The position numbers and the translations under genes are program-made. DNA of 64,000 bases from a bacterium (lineage in GTDB: Bacteria > Krumholzibacteriota > Krumholzibacteriia > LZORAL124-64-63), in assembly GCA_024231905.1 (NCBI GenBank), contig JAAEQC010000177.1:43364-107363 (forward strand), written 5' to 3'. The notes under the pieces are model-generated. The model ran no database searches and had not been told where the DNA came from. It saw only the letters and a list, made by a program, of their open reading frames with translations. Of this stretch, positions 9,544-18,274 are shown in pieces. Position 1 is the first letter of the stretch. Each line of letters begins with the position of its first letter.

Positions 9544-10611
9544 CTACAGTTGCGTGCCCGTGAGGGGCAGGATGCGGTCCAGGGCGTCGAAGGTAGGCAT
9601 GGACGGGCAGATGGTGTGCGCGTCCGGGTTCCGCAGGACCCACTGGAAGCTCTTGAGGTCCAGCTCGTCCTGGGTGGTGATGCCGTGCTCGGCCACGAAG
9701 GGCTTGCTGGCCTCGAAGGCCTGCTGGAAGTTCTCGCCCTCGCGTTCGATGTAGGTCCGGATGCGGTCGAAGGCAGCCTCGCCGGTGACCCCGGTGTTGG
9801 ATAGGTATTCGAGCCATTCCTGGATCTGTGGGCTGGGGTTCTCCTCGTCCAGCACCGGCACTTCCAGGAGCCCCGTGGCCGACTTCATGATGGTCGTTCC
9901 GATGTTCTTGTCCTTGCACACCTTCAGCACGCGCTCGCCCTCCTCGGCGTTGACGAAGCCGTAGGACAGCAGCATCACGTCGTAATGCCCCACCTCGGCC
10001 GCCTTGATGAGGACCGTGTCCATGGCGTCGGGCTCGTCGCCCCGCGGACCGTGGCTGCTGATGCCGGCGTGCTTGAGCTTGCCCTCCTGCTTGAGCTGGG
10101 CGCAGGCGTCCAGGAAGGGCTGGTACTCCACGAGCTTCAGGTCGGCGATGCCGTGGCAGTACAGGGCGTCCACATAGTCGGTCTGCAGACGCCCGAGGCA
10201 CGCGTTGAAGCGCTCGACGAGGTTCTGTTGGTCGGGCGCGTCGTCGATGCCCAGCTTGGTGACGATGAAGATCTTCTCGCGCTCCATGAACTGCATGGCC
10301 TCGCCGATCTTGGTCTCCGAGTCCCCGTTGCCGTACACCTCCGCCGTGTCGAAGAGGTTGATGCCGTGGTCGTAGGCGTAGCGCACCACGTTGGACTCGG
10401 CGATGCTGCCGCAACCCATGCTGATGTCGCTCACCTGGAAGCCGGTGCGACCCAGGGTGCGGAAGCGGGAGATGCTGGGCGTTCCCTCGGCTGCCAGCGC
10501 ACGTCCCAGGAAAGGAGCCGCCGTCACACCTAGGGCGGCCGCGCCGCTCGCCACCAGGAATCCGCGGCGGGTCAGGCCGCCCGTCTGCGTCTCGGAATTC
10601 TTCCTCATCAT
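9544..10611 (-). CDS. Tat-exported aldo/keto reductase
   Basis: A 355-residue aldo/keto reductase with a twin-arginine signal (LTRRGFLVASGAAALGVTAA, cut after about residue 40). The AKR barrel follows with the complete catalytic tetrad: Asp and Tyr in NLFDTAEVYGNGD, Lys in IFIVTKLG and His in YCHGIADLK. AKRs are normally cytosolic NADPH enzymes, so export by Tat implies that it folds with its cofactor before transport, or uses another electron donor. No C-terminal 4Fe-4S cysteine cluster is present, unlike some Tat-linked relatives. The start has an AGGAAG site, and it begins 14 bp after the polyferredoxin gene. The substrate is unknown. Confidence 0.88.
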   Translation of the reverse strand: MMRKNSETQTGGLTRRGFLVASGAAALGVTAAPFLGRALAAEGTPSISRFRTLGRTGFQVSDISMGCGSIAESNVVRYAYDHGINLFDTAEVYGNGDSETKIGEAMQFMEREKIFIVTKLGIDDAPDQQNLVERFNACLGRLQTDYVDALYCHGIADLKLVEYQPFLDACAQLKQEGKLKHAGISSHGPRGDEPDAMDTVLIKAAEVGHYDVMLLSYGFVNAEEGERVLKVCKDKNIGTTIMKSATGLLEVPVLDEENPSPQIQEWLEYLSNTGVTGEAAFDRIRTYIEREGENFQQAFEASKPFVAEHGITTQDELDLKSFQWVLRNPDAHTICPSMPTFDALDRILPLTGTQL

Positions 10612-10625
10612 GGTTCTTCCTCTCT

Positions 10626-12308
10626 CTAATAGCCGTAGGGGCTGTCACTCGATTCACTATCCGTTGGACCGTAAGGATCGGCGCCGTAGCCGTCGCCACC
10701 GGTGAGGATCGGCTGGTTGTCCGGATGCCGGTCCTCGTTGGCGCTGACCACGCGGATGGCCGCCTTGTCCCTGAACACGCACTTGGTCTCGCAGATGCCG
10801 CACCCGGTGCAGCGTCCCGGGTCCACCCGGGGGAACTTGATGGTGTTGACGTTGCCGTCCCGGTCTATCACCTCGCGCAACTCGAAGGTGATGGCCTTGT
10901 CCGGCACCGGGCAATGCTCCTCGCAAACGATGCACTCGCGGCCGAAGGCAAAGGGCAGGCAGCGCGTGGTGTCGAAGATCGCCAGGCCGATCTTCACCGG
11001 TTTCTTCACCGCCAGTTCCAGGGGCCGGATGGCCTCGGTGGGACAGACCTGGCCACAGGCGTGGCACTCGAACTCGCACCAGCCGATGGCCGGCACCAGC
11101 ACCGGAGACCACAGGCCCTCCAGTCCCGCCTCGGACCAGGTGGGCTGCAGGCCGCCCGAAGGACAGGTCTGCATGCAAAGACCGCACTTGATGCAGCGTT
11201 GCAGGAATTCCCGCTCGGGACGGGCGCCGGGCGGACGGATCAGGGCCGGGTTGTAGGTCTTGGCGTTGGCCGCCGGGGTGATCCGCATCATGGACAGGGT
11301 CGCCACACCCCCCGCCGCCGCGGCCAGGGAGCGCCGTTTGCCCAGGTCGATACTGCCGGAAGATGTCTTGCGCACCGGGGGGAACCACTTGAAATCGAGC
11401 CCCTGGTTCGAGCACGAGCCCACGCAGTTCCAGCAGCCGAAGCACTCGGTGCCGAGCCACTCCCCCGGTTTCTCCGGCTGGGCGGCGGCCGGGCACGAGA
11501 GGGTGCACTTGAGGCAGCCGTCACAGGCGTCCGGATCGCTGGTCAGACGCAGCAACGGGCGGAAGGAGGCCAGACCCAGCAACCCGCCCAGGGGGCACAG
11601 GTAGCGGCACCAGAACCGGTTGCGGACCAGGTTCAGCACCAGCGCGACGGTGAAGATCAGGAACACCACGGCGGTCCCCGAAAAGACCCGCAGTTCCGTG
11701 GCCGTGACCCGCTCCTGCCACCAGCGGTACACGGGTTCGGTCAGGTCGCGCAGGTGCAGGGAGCCCAGGTGCGGATCCGCCAGGTACACCCCGTTGGCCA
11801 CGGAACTCATGGCGATGTCCGCCGCCGGAAGGACCGTCAACGAGACGCTACGGTAGAGCAGGGAAAAGGGGTCCAGCACGCCCACCCACTGGGCGCCCAG
11901 GGCCGTCATCACGAGCAGGGCCGCCAGGATATAATACTTGGCCCTTTGCCAGCGGTTGAACTGCTCGGTGCGCTTGACCACGCGACGGAACTGCCGGCGC
12001 AGGCTCGACACGGCGTTGTTCAGGGTGCCGAAGGGGCAGAACCAGCCGCAGAAGACCCGTCCGAAGACCAGGGTGACCAGGAGCGTGACCAGGCCCAGCA
12101 GGGAGATCCCTTCGAGGGTGTGGGTGGCCAGCCAGGAAGCGACCATCACCAGGGGGTCCAGATCGAAGAAGAGATCCACCGGCGAGTCGGGAGCGGCGCC
12201 GTCGGCGGGACGGTTGGCCGTCAGCAGGTACAGGAACGCGGCCAGGACCAGCGTCTGCACCGTGCGGCGCAGCCAGATGATGCGGCGGGCCCGGGTGACC
12301 GTGCTCAC
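10626..12308 (-). CDS. Membrane polyferredoxin (NapH/YccM/MauN-like 4Fe-4S protein)
   Basis: A 560-residue integral membrane iron-sulfur protein. Several N-terminal transmembrane helices carry the NapH-type loop motifs CGWFCPFGTLNN and CRYLCPLGGLLG. A series of cytoplasmic or periplasmic cluster motifs follows: CDGCLKCTLSCP, CFGCWNCVGSC, CIKCGLCMQTCP, CHACGQVCP, CIVCEEHCP and CTGCGICETKC. This suggests five or six 4Fe-4S clusters that pass electrons across or along the membrane, probably from quinol. The start is GTG at 12308, overlapping the DUF362 stop in GTGA, so the two genes are translationally coupled. The last about 25 residues are a low-complexity Gly/Tyr/Ser tail. Partners are inferred from the operon. 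Confidence 0.88.
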   Translation of the reverse strand: MSTVTRARRIIWLRRTVQTLVLAAFLYLLTANRPADGAAPDSPVDLFFDLDPLVMVASWLATHTLEGISLLGLVTLLVTLVFGRVFCGWFCPFGTLNNAVSSLRRQFRRVVKRTEQFNRWQRAKYYILAALLVMTALGAQWVGVLDPFSLLYRSVSLTVLPAADIAMSSVANGVYLADPHLGSLHLRDLTEPVYRWWQERVTATELRVFSGTAVVFLIFTVALVLNLVRNRFWCRYLCPLGGLLGLASFRPLLRLTSDPDACDGCLKCTLSCPAAAQPEKPGEWLGTECFGCWNCVGSCSNQGLDFKWFPPVRKTSSGSIDLGKRRSLAAAAGGVATLSMMRITPAANAKTYNPALIRPPGARPEREFLQRCIKCGLCMQTCPSGGLQPTWSEAGLEGLWSPVLVPAIGWCEFECHACGQVCPTEAIRPLELAVKKPVKIGLAIFDTTRCLPFAFGRECIVCEEHCPVPDKAITFELREVIDRDGNVNTIKFPRVDPGRCTGCGICETKCVFRDKAAIRVVSANEDRHPDNQPILTGGDGYGADPYGPTDSESSDSPYGY

Positions 12309-13252
12309 GTGAGGATCTTCTCCACCGGCTTCAAGGAGGCGAAGTCGAGGGTGCCCAGGCCCCGCTGGGCGGCGCCGGCAACGTGGCCGATCTCCGCCGG
12401 ATCGTGGCCCAGCAGGGAGGCTCCGAAGGCGTCCAGGGCCACGATGTCCGTACTCGCGGCCACGATGCCGCGCACCTCGACGTCGTTGGGATCCCCACCC
12501 TGGGGACCATGGTCCGTGAGCACCCGTACGGCGTCCATGACCGTCAGTTGCGGCTGCATGAAACGGGTGACGTCGGCCAGGCAGGCGTCCATGTTCTGGT
12601 GCCAGGAGCTGCGATTGCCCCCGATGACGCCCATGTAGTTCTTCATTGCCAGGGAGCAGCGGGTCAGGCCGTGGTGCTTGACGATGGGGACGCTGATCAC
12701 GAGATCGGCCTCGGCCACCTCCAGGTAGATGGGCCAGTCCTCGAGGAACTCGCCGCCCAGGGGCATGTCCTTGAAGCGTTTGGCGTCCAGGTAGACCGTC
12801 TTGCCGCCGGCGGCCTCCACGGCCTTGGCGATACCGCTGTTGCGGTAGGCCTGGCGGGCCGGGTGGCAGGGATGGTCCCCCACCTTGACCGTCTTGGCGC
12901 CGGCGTCCTTACACAGGCGCACCAGGGTGCCCACCACGTCGGGATTCGTGTTGGCAGCCAGCTCGGGCCGGCGGTTCCAGCCGATATTGGGCTTGATCCA
13001 GATGGTGTCGCCACCGTTCACGAAGCGTTCCATGCCGCCCAGGGAGGCGACGGCCGCCTCGGTGAGGCCAACGGCGGCCAGAGTCAGGTCGGCGCTCGCC
13101 AACTTGGCCTCATCCCAGCGGGCGATGGCCATGGCCGGCGGCGTGTCCTGGGCCAGGGCCGACTCCACCAGGGCCGAGAAGTCGGCGGCCAGCAGTCCGC
13201 CCCCCACCAGGGCCGATGTCTTCAGGAATGCGCGACGGGTCGGATCGGACAT
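12305..13252 (-). CDS. Tat-exported DUF362 protein
   Basis: A 315-residue DUF362-family protein. The start at 13252 is preceded by a GGAGG site and gives a clean Tat signal (DPTRRAFLKTSALVGGGLLAA); an upstream ATG at 13324 adds only an Arg/Ser-rich leader. The body has the family hallmarks TIWIKPNIGWNR, KVGDHPCHP, LVISVPIVKHHGLT and MKNYMGVIGG. DUF362 proteins are often found with ferredoxin domains; their biochemical role is not established. Here the ferredoxin part is supplied by the next gene, which overlaps by 4 bp. The product should be periplasmic. Confidence 0.87.
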   Translation of the reverse strand: MSDPTRRAFLKTSALVGGGLLAADFSALVESALAQDTPPAMAIARWDEAKLASADLTLAAVGLTEAAVASLGGMERFVNGGDTIWIKPNIGWNRRPELAANTNPDVVGTLVRLCKDAGAKTVKVGDHPCHPARQAYRNSGIAKAVEAAGGKTVYLDAKRFKDMPLGGEFLEDWPIYLEVAEADLVISVPIVKHHGLTRCSLAMKNYMGVIGGNRSSWHQNMDACLADVTRFMQPQLTVMDAVRVLTDHGPQGGDPNDVEVRGIVAASTDIVALDAFGASLLGHDPAEIGHVAGAAQRGLGTLDFASLKPVEKILT

Positions 13253-13280
13253 GGTTGAGCCTCCGCGGCGAAGTTCCGGT

Positions 13281-13796
13281 TCAGAGGACCTTCTTGATCT
13301 CCCGCCAGCGGCAGACGAGCGCACCGGCCAGGAGAATGAACGAGAACGTCACGAGCTGGTAGACCGGGGGCGTGGCCACCAGGTCGCCGCCGAGCAGGGC
13401 GGTCCGGATCAGCACGTACTTGGCGCCGTAGTAGAGGGCCTTGCTGGCCACCACCGAGACCGACGCCGCGAGCAGGAAGCGCTCCGAACCCCGGGCCAGG
13501 GCGTAGAACACGAGCACGTTGAGGACGAGTTCGCCCTGGATCAGTACGACCTTCGGAAAGACCGGATGCCCGCTGGTGAGCATGGACAGCAACGGCAACC
13601 ACAGGGCCATGACCAACGCATTGCGGCGGCTCGACCAGAGGATGGCCCCGAAGAGCAGCAGGCGCATGGGTTCGAATTTGTACAGAGGGAAGGCCGTGGC
13701 GTGGGACAGGCTGGGTATGGCCACCACGGCGGCGCAGAGCAGCACGTTCAGCGAGATCACCCTGACGACAGGGCGATCGAGGGCAAGCGTGGTCAT
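13281..13796 (-). CDS. Small integral membrane protein, first gene of the redox operon
   Basis: A 171-residue membrane protein with about five hydrophobic helices (for example VLLCAAVVAIPSL and LVTFSFILLAGALVC). The overall layout recalls ECF-transporter S components, but I see no substrate-specific motif. The start at 13796 has a strong GGAGGTG site and is preferred to one at 13838. It lies 28 bp upstream of the DUF362 gene. As the membrane partner of a redox operon it could anchor the complex or bring in a cofactor; both are inference. Confidence 0.65.
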   Translation of the reverse strand: MTTLALDRPVVRVISLNVLLCAAVVAIPSLSHATAFPLYKFEPMRLLLFGAILWSSRRNALVMALWLPLLSMLTSGHPVFPKVVLIQGELVLNVLVFYALARGSERFLLAASVSVVASKALYYGAKYVLIRTALLGGDLVATPPVYQLVTFSFILLAGALVCRWREIKKVL

Positions 13797-13889
13797 GGGC
13801 ACCTCCAGGTGTCTCGGGACCACACGAATGTACCACACTCTGCCGGGTTGTCTGCGAGCGGTTTTCAGATCGCCTGACCGGGCCGCCGC

Positions 13890-16865
13890 CTACCGCACCA
13901 GCGTGATCTTCCGGCTCAGCACCTCGCCGTCGACCCGCAGCCGCGCCACGTAGTGACCGCTGGCCGCGGCGCGTCCCGCGTTGTCGTGGCCGGTCCAGGC
14001 TTCCAGATGTTGACCGGGTTCCAGGCGCCCGTTCAGCAACGTCGCCACCCGCCGGCCGCGCAGGTCGTACACGTCCAGGGCCACGTCCGCACTCTGTGGC
14101 AGCATGAACGAGAAGACCGTCCGGTCGTGGACCGGGTTGGGCTGCGGCGCGGCGAAGCTGACGAGCGTGGCTGCCTCCTCCTCACCGACAGCGCTGACCA
14201 GGTTCTCGTCGCAGTCGATGCAGCTGGACCGCTTGGCGTCGTAGTAGGCCATGGGCCAGGCGTCGCGCGGACCACCGGACGGCTGCCCGAGACTACAGGC
14301 GAAGATGAAGCCCTCGGCGAGCCAGACGGCATCCAGGATACCGTCATTGTCCAGGTCACCCACCGAGGGCGAGATGGCCAAGCCGGGAGTGATCGGCTGG
14401 GGCCAGCCGGGCATCTCCCCACCCTTGTAGTGCCAAGCGTGCAGGGCGCCGTCCAGGTCGGGAAAGAGGAGTTCGGCGGCGTCGCCGTCCAGGGGCGCCA
14501 GGACCGGCGTCAGGGGCACGTCCGCAGGCATGGTCACCGGGAAGCCGTCGGAGGTGGAGCCGTCCTTGCCCACGCAGTGGATCTGGTTGTCGGCCCCGAT
14601 GAAGACGAGCTCCCATGAATCGCCGGGCAGAATCGAGGCGGCGGCGACACCGGTCAGGGAAACACCGGTGCCCGTGTCCACGGGCCAACCCGTACTATGA
14701 TCCACGCCGCCGTTATCCAGCAGGTAGGCGCGACCGTCCCGGGTCGTGAGGGCGACCTCCACGTCATCGTCGTCGTCGATGTCCAGCAGGGCGGGCGGTC
14801 CCGTGATCGGGGCGGCCATTCGCCTGCTCCACTCGTTGCCGCCGGGCCGCATGCTGACGGCGAAGACGTCGGTGTCGAGGCTGAAGACCGCTTCCGGTAA
14901 GCCGTCGCCGTCCAGGTCGCCGATGGCCGCCGGCGCGATGGCCTCGCCCGCACTCCCGAAGTAGAAGCGGTAGTCGGTGCCCGGCGGAAGCTCGCCGTCG
15001 GAATCGAGGAAAAACAGGCACTTGTTCTGGAGGACGGCGATCTGGCGCGGTTCGGGGCCGCCGAAGGCACCGATGGAAACGAAAGCCTGTCCGGGGGGAT
15101 TGCCCGCCAGGGCGACCCAGGCCACGGTGCCGTCCGGGTTGACGGCCATGACGTCGCCCAGGGAGGTGCCGACCACGACCAGGGGCACTCCGTCGCCGTC
15201 CAGATCGCCAATGGCGATGGACGCCTCGGAGTACCGGTGCCCCATCATGTCCAGCGGCCAGCCGTCCACGGCTGTCCCGTCGTGGTGCCAGGCGCCGAGC
15301 CTGCTGGTGCCGTAGCCGCAGATGATCTCCAGGTCGTCGTCGCCGTCCAGGTCGGCCAGGCAGGCGTCGGTTCCCGACCAATAGTGGAGATTCACCGGGA
15401 AGCCGGCCAGGGGCACGGGCCAGCCCGGATCGCCACGCCACTCGGCGTCGAAACGGACCTCCGAGGCCTCCCAGTACCCGGACACGTACTCGTGGGTGTA
15501 CCAGGCGGTGGCCACGCGGTTGTCGCGGACCGGGTCCAGGACGATATCCATCTGCTGCATATACACGTCGTCGGGCAGCGACTCGAACGGATCCTGGGCG
15601 GACCAGACGGTGGGATCGGAGACTGACGCCGTAGCCAAGGCAGGATCGCTTGTGCCGTATGCCTTGCCCGCGAGAACCCAGCGGCCACGGCCCTCGTCCA
15701 GCACCAGATCCTCGACCGCGGTGAGCGTCGTCGAGTTGCCGCTGATGGTCTCGGTGAAGGACGAACCAGCATCCGCGGACACGAAGATGCCCGGGCTCCG
15801 AACCGAGATGTAGGACCCCGAATAGACGCCGCGCCGCTCGGTGATGACGACCTGGTCGCTGGTCCAGGAGGCGCCGATGCACGGCTCGTACTCCTCGATC
15901 CCGTTGGAGGTGGTGGTGAGGGCCCGCACGCTCTCCCAGGATGCGGCGCCGCCATCGCCGTAGCTCGGGACGCTGCGTACACGAATGGCGTCGTCCAGCG
16001 TGGTAGTGCCGTGGTCGAATTGGTAGGCCACGTGCAGGCGGCCACCATGCCCCAGGGCCAGGTCGGGGCACCGGTAGTGGCGGTCGTCCACGTTCAGGTT
16101 GGCGATGCGGTAGGGGGTCTCCCAGGTGGAGCCGAAATCCAGGCTGCGGGTGAACCAGATGTCCGTGCCGGCGTCGTCGTCCCCCTCGGCCACGGCGTAG
16201 AGGAAGAAGGCGCCGGTCACGAAGTCGTCGGCCAGCAGGCGGGGTTTCTCGAATTCGATGCCCGCGGTGTCCATGACCGGAACCGCGGTGGCGTCGAAGT
16301 CGGGCGTGGCGTCGGCCAGGTCGGCCCAGGCGATCCAGGTCTGGTACACGTTGGGACCCGCCACGAAGTGCGAGCCGATGACATAGCAGCGGTCCACGCT
16401 TCCCTCGGCCACGACGACACGTGCATGCTGCCAGTAGTTGCCCGTGGCCGTGCCCAGGGTGCCCCAGAGAGACCAGGTGACCCCGCCGTCGCCGGAACGG
16501 TAGATGAAGATCTCCGTGCTGCCGGTGATGGAGCCGCCGGCTGTCACGATGTGATCGCCGTCGCTGGTCACGGCCAGACTGCTGGACGCGACCCAACCTT
16601 CGCCGTTCACGAGCACCGACACGCCGCCGGCCTTGTCTGGTGACTCCGCCCGTGCCGGGTCCCCGGGGACCTCGCCGGCCGGGGCTTCCCCCGCACTCTG
16701 GCCTGGCGCCGACAAGGCAGGCGCATTGTCCGCCGCCAGGAACGCACCCGCCGAGGGCACCGGCTCCGGCGCCGGAATCCGTTCCCGGGCCAGGCCAGGC
16801 GCAGCCAGGACGCAGATGAGGGCAGCAACGGTGAACACGATGCGGCAACGGGCGATGGCGGGCAT
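13890..16865 (-). CDS. Secreted FG-GAP/BNR-type repeat protein with C-terminal sorting tail
   Basis: A 991-residue exported protein. It has a signal peptide of about 25 residues and a GGAGG site before the ATG. Residues about 80-480 carry sialidase-like Asp-box/BNR-type segments (IYRSGDGGVTWSLWG, TRSLDFGSTWETPY, FVSADAGSSFTET). Residues about 500-850 carry FG-GAP/VCBS-type repeats (LADLDGDDDLEIICGYG, IGDLDGDGVPLVVVG, VGDLDNDGILDAVW), which form a calcium-binding beta-propeller. The last 80 residues are a sorting domain (PQPNPVHDRTVFSF, VYDLRGRRVATL, ending RKITLVR). No catalytic residues were recognised; an adhesive or binding role on the cell surface is likely. Confidence 0.83.
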   Translation of the reverse strand: MPAIARCRIVFTVAALICVLAAPGLARERIPAPEPVPSAGAFLAADNAPALSAPGQSAGEAPAGEVPGDPARAESPDKAGGVSVLVNGEGWVASSSLAVTSDGDHIVTAGGSITGSTEIFIYRSGDGGVTWSLWGTLGTATGNYWQHARVVVAEGSVDRCYVIGSHFVAGPNVYQTWIAWADLADATPDFDATAVPVMDTAGIEFEKPRLLADDFVTGAFFLYAVAEGDDDAGTDIWFTRSLDFGSTWETPYRIANLNVDDRHYRCPDLALGHGGRLHVAYQFDHGTTTLDDAIRVRSVPSYGDGGAASWESVRALTTTSNGIEEYEPCIGASWTSDQVVITERRGVYSGSYISVRSPGIFVSADAGSSFTETISGNSTTLTAVEDLVLDEGRGRWVLAGKAYGTSDPALATASVSDPTVWSAQDPFESLPDDVYMQQMDIVLDPVRDNRVATAWYTHEYVSGYWEASEVRFDAEWRGDPGWPVPLAGFPVNLHYWSGTDACLADLDGDDDLEIICGYGTSRLGAWHHDGTAVDGWPLDMMGHRYSEASIAIGDLDGDGVPLVVVGTSLGDVMAVNPDGTVAWVALAGNPPGQAFVSIGAFGGPEPRQIAVLQNKCLFFLDSDGELPPGTDYRFYFGSAGEAIAPAAIGDLDGDGLPEAVFSLDTDVFAVSMRPGGNEWSRRMAAPITGPPALLDIDDDDDVEVALTTRDGRAYLLDNGGVDHSTGWPVDTGTGVSLTGVAAASILPGDSWELVFIGADNQIHCVGKDGSTSDGFPVTMPADVPLTPVLAPLDGDAAELLFPDLDGALHAWHYKGGEMPGWPQPITPGLAISPSVGDLDNDGILDAVWLAEGFIFACSLGQPSGGPRDAWPMAYYDAKRSSCIDCDENLVSAVGEEEAATLVSFAAPQPNPVHDRTVFSFMLPQSADVALDVYDLRGRRVATLLNGRLEPGQHLEAWTGHDNAGRAAASGHYVARLRVDGEVLSRKITLVR

Positions 16866-16938
16866 GGCTTCCTCCCGGGATGCGAGTCGATCCGATATGG
16901 ATTGGGATCACACAAGGAAGGCCGATGACACAAAATTT

Positions 16939-16954
16939 CTCACGAATTCGTGAG
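16939..16954. promoter_or_regulatory. 16-bp perfect palindrome between divergent genes
   Basis: CTCACGAATTCGTGAG is a perfect inverted repeat centred 81 bp upstream of the minus-strand tailed-protein gene and about 139 bp upstream of the plus-strand lipoprotein gene. It sits in the AT-rich part of the gap. Its form is that of an operator for a dimeric regulator that could control both directions. The regulator is unknown. Confidence 0.4.
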
Positions 16955-17085
16955 TCAAAAGGTCGTCTGAAACCCTCAATCCCCTGGATTCCCGGCCCGC
17001 TGGAGCCTAGATTCACCCTTATCAATTCCCCGTCGCGGTTGTCGGCTTTTGCCGGATCCCCGCGCAACCCACAGAGGGAGATCCC

Positions 17086-17643
17086 ATGACCAAGAAGCTG
17101 ATCCTCGTCACCGCCCTCGCCCTGCTGGTCGCCGGCTGCTCTGGCGAGAAGGCCGAGAACACCGCCGAGACCGCGGCCGCGGCCCCCACGGTCGTGTCCA
17201 TCGTGGACTTCAACGCCCATGCCGCCGACTACGTGGACCAGACGATCACCGTCACCGGCACCGTCGACCACGTGTGCAAGCACAGCGGCAAAAAGATGTT
17301 CATCATGGGTGACGACCCCGCGCACCGCCTGAAGATCGAGACCAGCGACAAGGTCCCCACCTTCGACATCGCCCTGGAAGGCTCCAAGGTCAGCGTGACC
17401 GGCATCGGCCGCGTCTTCAAGATGGACGCCGCCTACCTGGACAACTGGGAAGCCGAGACCTGCGCGGCCGAGGCCAAGTCCATCGCCGGCACCGGCAAAG
17501 ACCACGAGGGCGAAACCGCGGAAGACCAGGCCAACGAGGCCCAGTCCAAGATCGACAACATGCGCAAGCAGCTAGCCGAGACCGGCGAGGAATTCGTCGG
17601 CTTCTATCACTTGGAGGCTGTCAGCTTCGAGGAGCTCCACTAG
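17086..17643 (+). CDS. OB-fold-like lipoprotein paired with PepSY membrane protein
   Basis: A 185-residue lipoprotein: signal peptide with lipobox LLVAGC (Cys about 18), then an Ala/Thr-rich spacer. A compact domain follows that resembles tRNA_anti/OB-like lipoproteins (FNAHAADYVDQTITVTGTVDHVCKHSG would be its first half). A Cys-His-containing stretch, DHVCKHSGKKMF, could bind a metal. The C-terminal part is helical and charged. A GAGGGAG site precedes the ATG. The stop is directly followed by the ATG of the next gene, so the pair is co-translated. Similar two-gene pairs occur in Bacteroidetes; the function is not established. Confidence 0.72.
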   Translation: MTKKLILVTALALLVAGCSGEKAENTAETAAAAPTVVSIVDFNAHAADYVDQTITVTGTVDHVCKHSGKKMFIMGDDPAHRLKIETSDKVPTFDIALEGSKVSVTGIGRVFKMDAAYLDNWEAETCAAEAKSIAGTGKDHEGETAEDQANEAQSKIDNMRKQLAETGEEFVGFYHLEAVSFEELH

Positions 17644-18201
17644 ATGGCATTCAAGTGGCGCAAGTGGAACAACATCCTGCACCGCGACACGGGCTACTTG
17701 ATCGTGGGCATGACCGTCATCTACTCCCTGTCGGGCATCGCGCTCAACCACCGGCAGGACTGGAATCCCAACTACGAGATCTCTCACCAGGAAGTGCTCT
17801 GGCAGGGCGGGGTTCCCGCGGGCGACGTGGCCCGTGACGACGTGCTTGGCTTCCTCGAGACCATGGGCGAGGGCGACGCCTACAAGCAGCACTACATCCC
17901 CGAGCCAGGCCAGGTGAAGATCTTCCTCCACGGCGGCAGCATCACCCTGGACCGGGCCACGGGCGCCGGCTACCTGGAGAGGATCCGGCGGCGGCCGGTC
18001 TTCTTCGAGGTGAACTTCCTGCACTACAACCCGGGACGTCTGTGGACCTGGTTCTCGGACCTCTTCTGCGGCGTGCTCATCTTCGTGGCGATCACCGGCC
18101 TCTTCGTCCTCAAGGGACGCAAGGGCATCACCGGGCGCGGGGCGTGGCTCACGGCCATCGGCTTCGTATTACCGCTGGGGTTCCTGATCGCGTATCTCTA
18201 G
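17644..18201 (+). CDS. PepSY-associated membrane protein
   Basis: A 185-residue membrane protein of the PepSY-associated TM type. It has an N-terminal helix after RKWNNILHRDTGYL, a soluble PepSY-like middle (QVKIFLHGGSITLDRATG), then two C-terminal helices (LFCGVLIFVAITGLFVL and WLTAIGFVLPLGFLIAYL). Histidines near the helix ends (H14, H37, and H in LHYNPG) are where such proteins may bind haem. Relatives occur in iron or metal reductase systems, so reduction of a periplasmic metal with the lipoprotein partner is possible but unproven. It begins immediately after the lipoprotein stop; the ribosome site GAGGAG lies inside that gene. Confidence 0.78.
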   Translation: MAFKWRKWNNILHRDTGYLIVGMTVIYSLSGIALNHRQDWNPNYEISHQEVLWQGGVPAGDVARDDVLGFLETMGEGDAYKQHYIPEPGQVKIFLHGGSITLDRATGAGYLERIRRRPVFFEVNFLHYNPGRLWTWFSDLFCGVLIFVAITGLFVLKGRKGITGRGAWLTAIGFVLPLGFLIAYL

Positions 18202-18223
18202 ACCAACAAGGCGCTACGACACG

Positions 18224-18252
18224 AAAGGCAGGCCCCGCGGGGCCTGCCTTTT
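18224..18252. terminator. Bidirectional terminator
   Basis: A near-perfect hairpin (AGGCAGGCCCC / GGGGCCTGCCT) is flanked by AAA on the left and TTTT on the right. It ends both the lipoprotein/PepSY operon (plus strand) and the converging lipoprotein gene (minus strand). Confidence 0.85.
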
Positions 18253-18274
18253 CGTCCATAGTCCGGTCCGCCGG

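Noticed and set aside
10725..12638. A 637-codon open frame on the plus strand
   Set aside because: Antisense of the polyferredoxin and DUF362 genes, whose cysteine clusters and Tat signal are unambiguous.
14764..17505. A 913-codon open frame on the minus strand
   Set aside because: Overlaps the secreted FG-GAP protein in another frame and runs through the divergent promoter; Arg/Gly/His-rich shadow sequence.
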